Below, piece by piece: positions 21,223-32,589 of a DNA stretch of 64,000 nucleotides. The translations under genes and the position numbers were made by a program. Source of the stretch: Durusdinium trenchii (taxonomy: Eukaryota; Sar; Dinophyceae; Suessiales; Symbiodiniaceae); assembly GCA_963970005.1 (NCBI GenBank), contig CAXAMN010006591.1:162498-226497 (forward strand), in the 5' to 3' direction. The notes beneath the pieces are model-generated. The model was not told where the DNA came from. It searched no databases and saw only the letters and a list, made by a program, of their open reading frames with translations. Every line of letters starts with the position of its first letter. The stretch's first letter is position 1.

Positions 21223-23514
21223 AGAAGGACCACAAAGCACCACTATGCGAGATGGCAGAAACAGTACAATACATGATACCAACAACAAAAGCACAACCCA
21301 AGATGGAGCCAAGATTCTTCAAAGGAATCTGGCTTGGCAGGGATACAATGACTGGAGAGTCAATAGTCGGCATCCCTGGCAAGGTCATCAAGGCAAGAAC
21401 AATTCGAAGACAGATCATGCCAGACAAGTACGACAAGCAACTATTGGATACCATTAACGTGTATCCAAGGAACTTGCCAACAACACCAATGGCAATTCCG
21501 CCACAATTGCTTCTACCAGCTGACAACACCACAAGCAGACAAGCGATCGGCACACAAGCTGACATTACAGTGGAAGATACAAGCACACAGACAGTACAAG
21601 AGACACCACTGGCACTACCAACACAAGCAATGCATCATCAGCCAATGGATACGACAATGGCAACATCACCATTGGCAACTTCACCAACAACAATGACAAG
21701 ACCACCACTGCCATTACCACCAGCAAGCAAGCGACAACACGAGGAGCCTACAGGTGAAGCACAATCCAAACAATCAAGGACAGCACAGTCCTCAACAGCA
21801 GCAAACAGAGGACAAGACGAAGAACAACCAAAAGCAAAGATGAGAATACAAGCAGTGACGATTACCACAAAGAAAGGTGACAAGATCACCACAGCATCCT
21901 GTGAAGATGAACAAGAAGCAGAAGTGGAAAGGATGCTACAAGAACCCTTCGTCTACGACAACGAAGGTCTTGATCCATTGAAAGTACAACAAGGAATGAA
22001 GAAAGAAGCACAATCGATGAAGACACAAGGAGTGTTCACAGAGATGAACTACAATGATGTCCCAGAAGAACACAAGAACAAGATCATAGAATCCAAGTGG
22101 GTCAACAAACCCAAACAAGAGGAAGTGAGATGTCGCATAGTAGCAAAAGGTTTCCTGGAAACAATCCAAGACCTTGACAACATCTATGCGAGCACACCGA
22201 TCTTTGGGATCTTGCGCATCCTACTGACAATGGCACAGCACAACCACTGGACGATACAAGCAGGAGACGTGTCAACAGCATTCCTACATGCACCAGCAGC
22301 GACAGACAATCTTTACATGTGGCCACCGCCAGAACTATACCCAAGTGGTCACAACACAACCACAGTGTGGAAGCTCAACAAAGCAATCTATGGACTACGA
22401 TCAAGTCCAAAATCTTGGCAAGATCACTTTGCACGAGTCCTGCAACAATTGGGACTGTCTCGACTCACAAGTGAACCCAACGTGTACAGGAACAATGAAC
22501 AGACAATGTTTGTGATGGTCTATGTGGATGACCTACTATTCCTTGGACAACAACAAGAAGTCGACAAGACTTTCAAGGAAGTACAAAAGCATGTACTACT
22601 ACGACCAACCGGCACATTGGGAATTGGCCAGACAATCCAATTCCTTGGCAGAGACATCCACAACAATGGAGACTTCTTTGAGGCGAGCCTCAAACCAGAA
22701 TACATCACTACATTGCTGCAGGAAACAATGATGGAAGCAAGCAATCCAGCATCAACTCCAGGGACGGCAACCCTGAAACAATCCACAAACGATGATGCAC
22801 CTCTAGATGCACAAGAACATGCAGACTACAGGAGAGCAGTAGGAAAGCTACAATGGCTGACCTACACAAGACCAGACATCAGCTTTGCGACAAAAGAACT
22901 AGCGCGAGATCTACAACAACCAACGCAACAAAGCCTGCGCAAAGTGAAACACCTCCTACAATACCTCAGGGGAACACAGCACTACAAGATGATCCTGAGG
23001 ACAACACATACACCACAGACAAAGGAACCCATCGACCTCAACATTTATGTCAATGCGGACTGGGCAGGATGCCCAAGCACAAGAAAATCAACAAGTGGAT
23101 TCATCGTGACAATGATGGGATCCGTGGTACAATTTGGAAGCAGAACACAAGCAGTAGTAGCACTATCATCAGCAGAGTCAGAACTATATGCAATAGGAAC
23201 AGGAGCACAAGAAGGACTACATATAGCAAACTTCATCAAGGAAGCCACAACAACAAAGGTGAACATTCGCATACACACAGACAGCACAAGCGGCAAAAGC
23301 ATTGCAACAAGAATTGGCTCGTCAAAGAAAGCAAAGCACATTGACCTGAAGTACCTCTTCGTACAACAACTGGTACAGAGCGGGGGTACTGTCAATACAC
23401 AAGATCAGCACACACGACAACCCAGCAGACACACTGACAAAGTATGTCCCGGCAGAGGTGCTTAACAAACATCTCTACATGGCGGGCATTCAATGCCCAC
23501 AACACCACAACTGA
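21223..23514 (+). pseudogene. Copia Pol: integrase end, reverse transcriptase, RNase H
   Basis: The frame opens out of the gap with an integrase C-terminal segment (PRFFKGIWLGRDTMTGES, GKVIKARTIRRQI). A Gln/Thr-rich linker leads to the polymerase: KIIESKWVNKPKQEEVRCRI, TIQAGDVSTAFLHAP near 22253 (first catalytic Asp), KAIYGLRSSPKSW near 22380, and YVDD at 22521-22532. The RNase H has NADWAGCPSTRKSTSGF and LSSAESELYA, the usual copia motifs. The annotated frame would end at 23465 with an abnormal tail. Removing one G from the G5 run at 23382-23386 restores GVLSIHKISTHDNPADTLTK and moves the stop to 23514, the expected copia terminus. The enzyme copies RNA to DNA and inserts it. Confidence 0.92.
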
Positions 23515-23720
23515 ACTGCGATCGTACAAACAGTTTCACAACCATGGCAGCATCCACGCGTGTACAATACATACACGGCGGCATCGAGCCATGGCACACT
23601 ACTTTAGCTACTATGTGCATACTATGTCATAGACAATATGTACTACAAGATTTCAGTCTCACAATGGATCCAATCTTTCTGTCGTCGACTCGTAGAACAA
23701 TTTGATGAACAATGTGTTTG

Positions 23721-23865
23721 CTCCATCGTAGTGTTGATGTACAACTGCACGGTGCTATACAATGCACCTTGGATCAAAGGCCTTGAGCCCAGCCTAGCTG
23801 AAGAGGAAAACAATACAGAGACGTGCACAAACAAACGACAAACAAACAGCTGCTGAATTTTACAT
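23721..23865 (+). repeat. Right LTR of copia element
   Basis: This matches the left LTR along its 145 bp. It is followed at once by a CCCT microsatellite. No clear polypurine tract lies just upstream (CAATTTGATGAACAATG), which is unusual for plus-strand priming. Confidence 0.95.
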
Positions 23866-23899
23866 CCCTCCCTCCCTCCCTCCCTCCCTCCCTCCCTCT
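23866..23899 (+). repeat. CCCT microsatellite
   Basis: About eight CCCT units abut the right LTR. A CT microsatellite also lies just upstream of the left LTR, so the element sits between two pyrimidine tracts. Confidence 0.95.
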
Positions 23900-25919
23900 A
23901 AAGATATATATACTGTATGCCCATGCCCATGCACATGCAGACATTGGGGTATACCGGTACACAAAATGTATATGTATATGCATGTGTGAAGCCAACATCA
24001 TAATGTACATATATATATATATGTGTGTGTGTAAGATTTTTGGGCTGATCTAGACACTGCCGTACCTGTCTCCTTTCAATCGCGTGCTAGTGGGTGGTGC
24101 GGACATTCCGCAGGTAGCATGTGCAGCTTCCTAGTCACGACTTGGGTCATATCAAACTTTACTGCCCGTCCCTTGGTATGTGCAGCTCCTTCCCTCTTCG
24201 GGTGGTGCCAAGTTTGCTCACGAGGCTGTCAATTTCTTCTTGCGGCCTCGAGGGCCTGATGGCATTGGACTTAGTCTAGCTGAAACTGGTTCCATGGAAT
24301 GACGCCATTGTGAGGAAGCCATCACTGATTTCTCAAGTTAATTCATCGTCGGCGGATTCATCATCATTTGGACGTATATAGTTATATATTTAATTAGCGT
24401 GAGTTTGCTTCTAATCCAGCGGAAAACAGGCAACTTTAAACATGTATATAACCCACTTCTAGATTTTTGCAGATCCGAGCTCGAGAAGGGTCGACCGTGA
24501 CAAACATTCCTCAGATTTTTCCAGGAACACCCTGAAGGTCTTGCAGGGTCCACAGTACCTGTGATCCTGTTCTACATTACTGCTCTTTCCATTTAATCAC
24601 AACTTGTCAGAGTTTTTGACAACCTTACATGATCATGCCTTTTCCTTTCCAAGCTCACTATCAAAGTGTGAGTGAAAGCCTTGCGTCAACCTGCTTTGTG
24701 TACTGTATTCTTTTTTACAGGTCAGCGTTGCTGACCTTGCCTGGTTGAACTGCAACAAGCTCCAGCAACAGAATCAGAAAAGACTCCCAACTACAGGCAA
24801 CAAGCCTAAATACAATTTTTCAAAGGAAGCTTAGCTTCTTAATTGGTTTGTGAACCCCAGATCAAGGATGAACAAGGTACGATAAGATACGGCATAATGA
24901 GATGGCGGAGATAGATAGATAGATAGAGAGATAGACAGAGAGAGAGAGAGAGAGAGAGACGAGAGAGACTAGCTAGCGCAAAAAAATTGCTGCTGACTCA
25001 CTACTTAGTCCAGCTAGCTGAGACTTGCGCGTGAAGTCTCAGCCTACGCGCTCAAGAATCTTTGCTCCATGCAACCACCCCTGCAAAATGCTTTCTAGGT
25101 CATTCGCTCGGTATTTTCCTTGCTAGTTATGTAGGTTTACGGAACCAAGACCTGGTTCCAAGAGAAAAACAGCAAGAAAGCAAGATGTCTTCAAAACTCT
25201 GATCAAACTCAATCCCTCCGTTGCAGTGTGAAATCAATCCTGTGCATTTGGTGCAAGTCAATACGATCAATTTGGATGCCTGCATAATCACAGATCGGAC
25301 GCAGGGAACCAACCACTTGCAATAAAGGGGCAGGTTATATACCAGTCTTGGAAAGGCATCCAACTGCGATCTTGCATTTCAACTTTCTTAAACAGGTTTG
25401 ATACGATATATGGTGCGCTCAGACTATGAGAAACATGAGCAATCATAAGGCTAGAAGCCTGTGAGTCTTGCTATAGTTGCAGCATGGTTAAAGTCTCTGG
25501 TGTAGGAATCGCAGATCGTCCGACACTGCCTCGTAGTTTGCCAACAGCATTTGGATCTGAACAGCTATTGTAAGGTCCATCCTCGGTTAGTCAAGTCAGT
25601 CAACTTCTGGGAACCTCAGAATCCCACGGGGTCAGTTGTTGGTCGGTTAGTCAGGCAGTGACTGAGTGGGCCTTGTCAGATCACTGACGCCAAGATCTGT
25701 TGACCCTTTGTTGTACGCACACAAGCATGAAGGAATTTGCCTTTTGTAACATGAAGAGGCATTCTATCAAAATCATGAGAGCTTGCAATGCCAGAGACTG
25801 CGTGAGACATGGCCGGCTACCAGGCACACATGCAGTGCAGAAGGGCCCGTTCACTTTTGTGCACAATTTGCTCCACATGCTGGGGCCCCGGGAAAGTGCG
25901 TTGAATGATCAGCTGAACA
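23900..25919. other. Gene-free stretch with simple repeats
   Basis: This stretch contains TA/TG microsatellites near 24008-24032 and a GATA-to-GA array at about 24909-24968 (AGATAGATAGAT then AGAGAGAG). Open frames are short and lack motifs. A short local duplication of GGTTAGTCA is seen near 25585 and 25644. No gene is called. Confidence 0.6.
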
Positions 25920-26908
25920 TCTACATACATACATACATACCTACCTACATACCTACCTACATACCTACATACCTACATACCTACATACCTACATACGTAC
26001 ATACGCACATACGTACATACATACCTACTTACATACCTACATACCTACATACGTACATACGTACATACCTATATATATACATACATACATACCTACCTAC
26101 CTACATACCAACATCTACATACATACCTACCTACCTACCTACATACCTACATATGTACCTACATATATACCTACACGTATACCTACATACGTACATACGT
26201 ACATACCTACCTACCTACCTACATACCAAATGCCTACATCCCTACATACATACGTACATACGTACATACATACCTACCTACCTACCTACCTGCATACCTA
26301 CATACCTACATACCTACATACGTACATACATACATACCTACCTACATACATACCTACCTACATACATACCTACATACCTACATACGTACATACGTACATA
26401 CATACATACCTACCTACCTACCTACATACCTACATACGTACATACGTACATACGTACATACATACCTACATACCTACATACCTACCTACCTACATACCTA
26501 CATACGTACGTACGTACATACCTACATACATACATACATACCTACCTACCTACATACCTACCTACATACCTACATACCTACGTACATACGTACATACGTA
26601 CATACATACATACCTACCTACCTACATACGTACATACGTACATACGTACATACATACATACCTACCTACATACCTACCTACCTACATACCTACATACCTA
26701 CATACGTACATACGTACATACCTACCTACCTACATACCTACATACCTACATACGTACATACGTACATACATACATACCTACCCACCTACATACCTACATA
26801 CCTACATACGTACATACGTACATACCTACATACATACATACCTACCTACATACCTACCTACATACCTACATACCTACATTCCTACATACGTACATACATA
26901 CATACATA
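25920..26908. repeat. VTAC tetranucleotide array (about 1 kb)
   Basis: Almost the whole kilobase is made of four-base units ending in TAC with the first base A, C or G: CTAC, ATAC and GTAC. Higher-order blocks recur, for example three CTAC units, then ATAC, CTAC, ATAC, GTAC, ATAC, GTAC and several ATAC. Only short breaks occur (TATATATAC near 26070). The apparent Tyr/Thr/His/Pro-rich proteins read from it are artefacts of the repeat. Confidence 0.97.
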
Positions 26909-28159
26909 ATAACATGATTGATATATATATATATGTAAACAAGACTATAGTTATACATGCTTCTTCTTGTGCTGTCAGGACTGGGGAGCGAGTATTTCAG
27001 CCCTTTGTTGATGGGGAGGAGGGAAGGGTTTTCGAGTGTTGTCATTTGCCGTTGTGGTTGCCTGAGTTTGCCCACATCACCCGATGGAGGCAGTAGCTGT
27101 TTACAACGGTGAGATCTATAATTCCAGACAAGTGCCCTTTGAGCTTGAAGGCATCAGCGTCAAACAGACCAGCAGACCACGTGTAGGTACCCTCTGGCTT
27201 TTCTCAGCGGCATTCATATCGATCAGACGGTGAGTCTGGCTCCTTGTTATACTCGTGAAGCAGAATATCCAACGACCTTCCTTGACCTAAACAGACAATA
27301 CTATATAATATATATATATATATAACTGCAAGGTGCTTGCTGCCTTGCTATCGTCATCATGGCGCTAGCTTCCCCAAGATTCTTGATGGAGTGCGGGCCT
27401 CGTCGCAAGGGGAAGTGCGACATGATGGAAAGACAGACAGCAGAGGAAACAGTTTTTGCTGCACTTTCAGTGCTTGTGGCTTATGGTGTTTGCTGCTTGT
27501 GCACCAGGAGTGGGCTCTTGTGCTGGTGGACTTCTCTGCCATGGTTTGGGCCTCTCATCAGACACAAGTACTATGGACACATGTGGGTGTGTATTTCAAT
27601 CGGGGCACCCTCCACCAATGGGTTGTGGTGAATGTCCTTCTTCCAGGGAGTCCTACGGGGGTCTCCCTATTCCCATACACACCCACGTCTAGAGGATTCT
27701 GACCTCCTGGCCGATTGAGTCTTGCGTCATCCTGAGCAGCGATCAGCAACGATTGCTCTTGAGGAGGCGATTGTGAGTACTGACGTGTTTGGGACAAAAC
27801 CTTTGTGGTGGATGCCTCATCATCCTTGTCGATTGACATCAGAACGCTGAAGCACTTCGCAAAGTGCTGCTGCAGCTGTTGAGCTATTGTAGTTCTTTGT
27901 TGGAAACTCTTCATGCTAAGGTACTCTTGGCACAAAGGGTTTCATGCTGCCAGCTACAAATCGGCACAAAACCCAGTGTTCAGAATTAATGTTTGGAGGC
28001 TGCGATGCGTATAAAGTATAAAGTATAGAGCTGTTCTTTACAGCATCCTGGACTGCAGGCGCTTCTGGGGCTTGGAATCCCTGAGCGACACGTCCAAGCT
28101 GCAGCTCCAAATCAGGCTTCATCCTCAGGCTGTTTTGAGCCCTTGCTTTTCTTGTGCAG
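26909..28159. other. Upstream region of the asparagine-synthetase-like gene
   Basis: This stretch holds TA microsatellites near 26922 and 27304-27324 and no complete gene. A possible exon begins after GCACCAG at 27508 and reads EWALVLVDFSAMVWASHQ. This resembles the strand-turn-strand of class II glutamine-amidotransferase domains that precede asparagine synthetase domains, but the match is short and could be chance. The acceptor feeding the downstream exon is TTTTCTTGTGCAG at 28147-28159. Confidence 0.4.
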
Positions 28160-29869
28160 CTTGGCGAATTGTGTTTTGTTTCTGTTACCCGGCAGAATAA
28201 GGTGCTGAGGCTGCAATTGTCCTTTGCGCACGATGAGGTTGTTCAAGTAAATGAAGTTGCCCGCTATTCGGTGCATGAGTTTGACCTTCGCCAATTCAAG
28301 ACTTCCACCGAAGATTGGCAGATGGCCTTCCGACGGGCGGTTTGGAAACGCATTGCAGCATCCAATCATCCTGTTTTTGTTGGCTTGAGCAGCGGCTACG
28401 ACTCTGGAGCCTTGCACTTGGCCTTGGAATCCGAAGCCCCCGATCATTCAGCAACCTACTTTACTGTTGCTGCTGAAGAGCTTCCACAAATAATCAAGCA
28501 AAGACTGGCAGTGCACAACAAGTCTGTTGCTCGGGCTTTCAAGATCAGTTTATCTCTTCAAGACTTCCACTCTGAGACTTCCTGGCTGCATTCATTTTCG
28601 GAGCCCTCGAAATATGGGCGGTCAAACTGGGCGGGGGGCTCGGTGCAGGAGGATGGGGCAGCAGCCGGCCTGTCTTCCATCTTCAGGCTGTGCAGGAGTG
28701 CAGGTATCCTTGTCTACATCTCAGGTGCAGGTGCAGACGAGATCATTTCAGATTACGGTTTTTCCGGAAAGAAATTCTTTCCTCACAGTTCCTTTGGCGG
28801 TCAATTCCCAGAAGATTTGTCTTCGCTTTTTCCATGGCAATCTGTCTTTCTTGGAACGCAACGTGACTACCTTATGAAAGAAGAAGTTGTTGCTGGTAGT
28901 CACGGACTTGAAGCCAGGTATCCGTTTCTTGACCGAGCGGTCGTTCAAGAGTTCTTGTGGCTGTCGCACAACGTCAAGAATGAAATATACAAACGACCAG
29001 TGCATGACTTCTTAGCTGCTGCTAACTATCCGTTTGATGTGGGCAACAAAGATGGCTTTGCTGCGGGCCGCAACCTCAAACTCTTTCATGCCAGCTCTAT
29101 CTCAATTTTATATGACTCGATTGCTCAAATACAGAGTGCCACTGCAAGCTTGGAGAGCATTTCAGCACCGTCTTGTGTCAGCGGACCCCGCCGCAGCACA
29201 TGGCAAGAAGCTAGATCTCAGATGGTGACTTTTCTCTCGACTCCCAGCGATAACATGGATGTTATTGAGCACCTTGGTGTGTCGCTTCTAAGCCTGGCAG
29301 GAGAAATGGCAACCTCAGAGGACATGGCCGAAGATTGTCCTTTGGGAAGGGTTTGCTTGCAGCTTTTGATGCTGCTACTTGCCGAGCCTGGCGCACGCTC
29401 TTTCTTTCTACAAACTGGTGCCGATGACTTTTTGCAGGTATTGGATCCATCATGGTTGCAGTGGTCTACCATTGTGGTGTCTGGCTGGCCGCTTTTTGAA
29501 TTATTTTACCGCATCTCTCAGGATGCCACTACTGCCACTGCTGGAAAGGCCGCCTCTGTCAGTCTTACTCTCAGCGACTGGTTGCCACTCGCAGGGTGTC
29601 GTGGGGCTACGACGAAGGAAGAGGGATTAGATTCTGTGCTGGCGGCAACCTTGACAATGGCTCAGTTGCCGGAAGTTGGTGCGCAATCCCCAGCCTTGCA
29701 AGCAATTCAACGCCATCTTGCTGCCTTCTGGGATGCCCAAGCAATTCCCAACAAGATCCATCAAATTCTGAATAGTGCACGAATGTGCGAAGTCTTTGCA
29801 GGGATGATGCGCTTGAGTCAGCCTTACTACCGCGTAAACTTGGCACATGCTTGGCACCTACTGTAAGAC
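28160..29869 (+). CDS. Asparagine-synthetase-type domain protein, 3' exon
   Basis: The exon opens after a good acceptor and reads NKVLRLQLSFAHDE, then a family-like block, VHEFDLRQFKTSTEDWQMAF. Next comes the ATP-pyrophosphatase loop VGLSSGYDSGAL (about 28378-28413, equivalent to SGGxDS), then YISGAGADEIISDYGF (about 28720-28760) and LEARYPFLDRAVVQEF (about 28911-28955). These are the three hallmark motifs of the asparagine synthetase C-terminal domain, which adenylates a carboxylate and transfers ammonia. The middle Gly of the loop is Tyr, so true asparagine synthesis is not certain. About 240 extra residues without a known domain follow and end at a TAA. The N-terminal glutaminase part must be in upstream exons or be absent. 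Confidence 0.75.
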
Positions 29870-30975
29870 CGAGCCTGGATGTGAAGCAGAGCACTGCTAA
29901 CCTGGACTCGAAGCTGCTTCCGGTAACCTGACATCCGTGTCAGTGCCCCAGCCAAGCTAATTCGCAGACTTATTGCATGTATACTATAACATGTACTGTA
30001 ACCTTTTTCTAGCATTGTAAAACCGCAGCACATAATATTGCATCCAGGATTTGCTTCGTCGATTCGAGAAGCACGACCAAGTCACAAGAGAAAGTCGCTT
30101 CTGGGACTGCCATTGGCAGCGAAGTTGCTTACAAACCATGTTGAAGGACTACATATATATTATATACACGCAACTTACGTACAGTAGCTATATAACCTCT
30201 TTGAGAGACAAACATACATGACCTTGCATGCACTCTTAGCAGCACCAGTTTCTGGGGCGTTATGCCGCTTCATTCCTTAGCCATGATTGATTGTAAAAGC
30301 AATGTTAATGATGCTGCCGCTGTAGCAAAGGCCGAGAATCACCGACTGCCGTCGCCTTCATTCCATTGTTGAAGGCGATGCCTGAGTCTATTCAAGTCAG
30401 CTGAGGTTCCAGTATTCATGCGCAATAACAAAAACTGTAATATACATAGTTCCTGGCTGTTTGCTGCACGTGAACCAGACCTTTACACCCAGAAACACAC
30501 TCACCGGTGTACACATATCTGAACATGCGACCATTGTTGTGAAACGCATTGAACAGCGGTATGCGGTATGCCTATCACCAGTGTACTGCTCTCATGTTGC
30601 AGCATCCTACAAGCACGCACACGCAAAGACATTTTTGAGCCTGAGGTCATGCTTGAGGGTTGTAAATGCCATCAGAGCTTTGGAAGGTTGCATGATTTTG
30701 TTGCGTGACTCCATAACATGGGGAACCGAACCTACCAACTTTCGCAGGCGCATTGCACGCGCGGAAAGGCCGGCATCGTGCATTTGCAGTCATGAGATTC
30801 AGCAGTGTGATGAATTGCTTGCGTGAACATGCGGGGTAGCGGTGTAAAGTAGCATTGCCAAGTGTACTGCATGAATTTTACGATGTGCTACTGATTGCCC
30901 GAATCATGCAGTCTTTGGCCCGAAGGGCAAAGTACTAAGTCCAAGGCCTTTATCCATAAAGGGCACGGTGGCTTA
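29870..30975. other. Intergenic stretch
   Basis: No gene is called. A TATA microsatellite lies near 30151-30170. A 121-codon open frame at 30461-30826 lacks motifs and a clear context. The region may hold the 3' untranslated region of the upstream gene and the 5' region of the Ser/Thr-rich gene. Confidence 0.5.
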
Positions 30976-32589
30976 ATGGTCACCCGGTGGCTCCGTTTCA
31001 TATGTGCTGTTCGCCTTGGTGCTGCTAGCAATGTGCACCGAGTTCACCTAGACATAAGTCCAGCAGGACACGTCCTGCCTGCGAAGTCCAGATTGCTTAG
31101 AAAGGATCAAGGGTCTGCAGGACATTCAGCAGGATACCTAGGCCTGGGCCCTGATGCCCTTGTTGACTTGGCACCTGCTTTTTCACCTCCAGCTTTGGGA
31201 GAGCCCCCAGACAGCAGACCAGTCAAAGAGAGAGTTCAGGTGGCTCTGGGAACAGCCCCAGCGGCACAGACCAGCAAGCAGAAAGCTAGAAACACACAAG
31301 CGGCTACAAGCTCAAAGCAATCTGAGAGCACGCAGCAAAGTGCGAGTGCAAAGCAGAGTGCAAACACACAACAAAGTGGAAGCACACAGCAGACTGGAAG
31401 CACACAGCAGGCTGGAGGCGAACAGCAGACTGGAAGCGCACAGCAGAATGTGTCCAATCTGCCGGCGTTGGGTAGCTTTGACAATGGTGTGAATGAGTCC
31501 ACAGCTGATGAAGCCACCACTGAACCTGAAGCTGCAAGCACAACCGACGAGGGAGATGGTGAGGCTGCTACCACACAAGAAGCAGCTGGCACCACAGAAG
31601 AGGCTGCGAGCGGTGAGGACGATGCGGAAAACGAGCAAGTTGAAGCTGAAAGCACAACAGGCCCAGGCTCCGCCGAGTCAAAACCAAACTCCGAAAAGTC
31701 GGATGCAGATGCCGACAGTCAAGGTCGATCGACAACTTCAGAGAAAGAAGGAGACAGAGGAGAAGAAGACGAAAAAGAAGAAGATGATGATGATGATGAC
31801 CAGGAAGATAAAGGTGCTAATGTCATGACGACCAAGGAAGCGAACGAAGATGATGCGAAGACATCCTCTGAACCAGCAGTGAAAAGGACTGACACATCTG
31901 ACTCAGAGGCAGAATCGACTTCGACTGCCCCCAGTGTCGAACCTGAGTCGACTTCGACTTCCCCTAGTGCCGAACCTGAGTCGACTTCGACTTCCCCTAG
32001 TGCCGAACCTGAGTCAACGACAAAGACTGAGGCAGGAGAGGCGGAGGAGGTTGAAACGAGCACCAACTTGGCGGAAGAGGAGACATCCACGCAGCAATTC
32101 TCCAGCACTACCACCTCCCCTGAATCAGAAACAACTACACAGCCGGCAAACTCGACTAGCACAACCAACACTGCAACCAACAGCAGCACAACAGCAGCTG
32201 CCAACACAACGAAGGCTGCTGACACAACTACCACCTCTGGCAGAGCTGGTGCCACCTCTACTACTAAGAATCCGAAGACCAGTACTACCAAGGCAACAAC
32301 CTCTGCAAGTACTTCATCCAGCACCAACTCTGGCACCTCCACATCGGCAACCACAACTGGCGTGGCTCAGGGAAAAAGTTTCACAACGACAACCACCTCC
32401 ACGACCACGTCAGTGACCACGTCTACCAGCACCACTGTGAAGACTACTACCACAAGTACTTCAACCGTCACTGCGCCAGCCACAACGACAGATCGTGTGC
32501 TTCAACAATGTGAAGGCCCCTTCCTTGCGTGTGATCCGTCAGTGGCAGACCCTTGCAAGTCCCAAACGCCATGTGGGACCCTGAGATGA
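30976..32589 (+). CDS. Ser/Thr-rich mucin-like protein
   Basis: Starting at the ATG MVTRWLRFICAVRLGAAS, the first residues could act as a weak signal peptide. A Gln/Ser/Thr-rich segment with repeats of the type QQSGSTQQTGSTQQAG follows. Next come an acidic run (EDEKEEDDDDDDQED) and three 11-residue repeats of ESTSTSPSAEP type (31912-32010). The protein then has a long Thr/Ser tract (TTTTTSTTTSVTTSTS) and ends with a short Cys-bearing tail (QCEGPFLACDPSVADPCKS). This composition suits a heavily O-glycosylated secreted or surface protein, by analogy. No catalytic domain is visible. The stop at 32587 may be preceded by a missed splice site, because the Cys-rich tail looks like the start of a folded domain. 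The frame stays open upstream to 30895, so the start is uncertain. Confidence 0.55.
   Translation: MVTRWLRFICAVRLGAASNVHRVHLDISPAGHVLPAKSRLLRKDQGSAGHSAGYLGLGPDALVDLAPAFSPPALGEPPDSRPVKERVQVALGTAPAAQTSKQKARNTQAATSSKQSESTQQSASAKQSANTQQSGSTQQTGSTQQAGGEQQTGSAQQNVSNLPALGSFDNGVNESTADEATTEPEAASTTDEGDGEAATTQEAAGTTEEAASGEDDAENEQVEAESTTGPGSAESKPNSEKSDADADSQGRSTTSEKEGDRGEEDEKEEDDDDDDQEDKGANVMTTKEANEDDAKTSSEPAVKRTDTSDSEAESTSTAPSVEPESTSTSPSAEPESTSTSPSAEPESTTKTEAGEAEEVETSTNLAEEETSTQQFSSTTTSPESETTTQPANSTSTTNTATNSSTTAAANTTKAADTTTTSGRAGATSTTKNPKTSTTKATTSASTSSSTNSGTSTSATTTGVAQGKSFTTTTTSTTTSVTTSTSTTVKTTTTSTSTVTAPATTTDRVLQQCEGPFLACDPSVADPCKSQTPCGTLR

Larger units (their letters stand above)
19283..23865 (+). mobile_element. 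Ty1/copia LTR retrotransposon
   Basis: The two LTRs of 145 bp are at 19283-19427 and 23721-23865. I saw no difference between them by eye, which suggests recent insertion. A primer-binding site follows the left LTR. The internal order is gag with zinc knuckle, then (after an N gap) the end of an integrase, then reverse transcriptase and RNase H, which is the copia order (integrase before polymerase). A clear target-site duplication was not found, and the LTR starts CTCCATCG instead of TG, so the 5' ends may be slightly truncated or mis-set. Two single-base frame breaks are present. The coding strand is strikingly A/C-rich compared with the flanking DNA. Confidence 0.93.

Noticed and set aside
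20285..21586. Minus-strand 433-codon frame across the N gap
   Set aside because: It is the shadow of copia gag and includes 133 unknown residues.
25700..27096. Open frames of 288-405 codons rich in Tyr, Thr, His and Pro
   Set aside because: They are translations of the VTAC array; the same pattern appears in more than one frame.
30461..30826. 121-codon open frame between two host genes
   Set aside because: There is no recognisable domain; it could be random in this composition.
31236..32354. Val/Ser-rich minus-strand frames opposite the mucin-like gene
   Set aside because: They are complement shadows of Thr/Ser/Glu codons.
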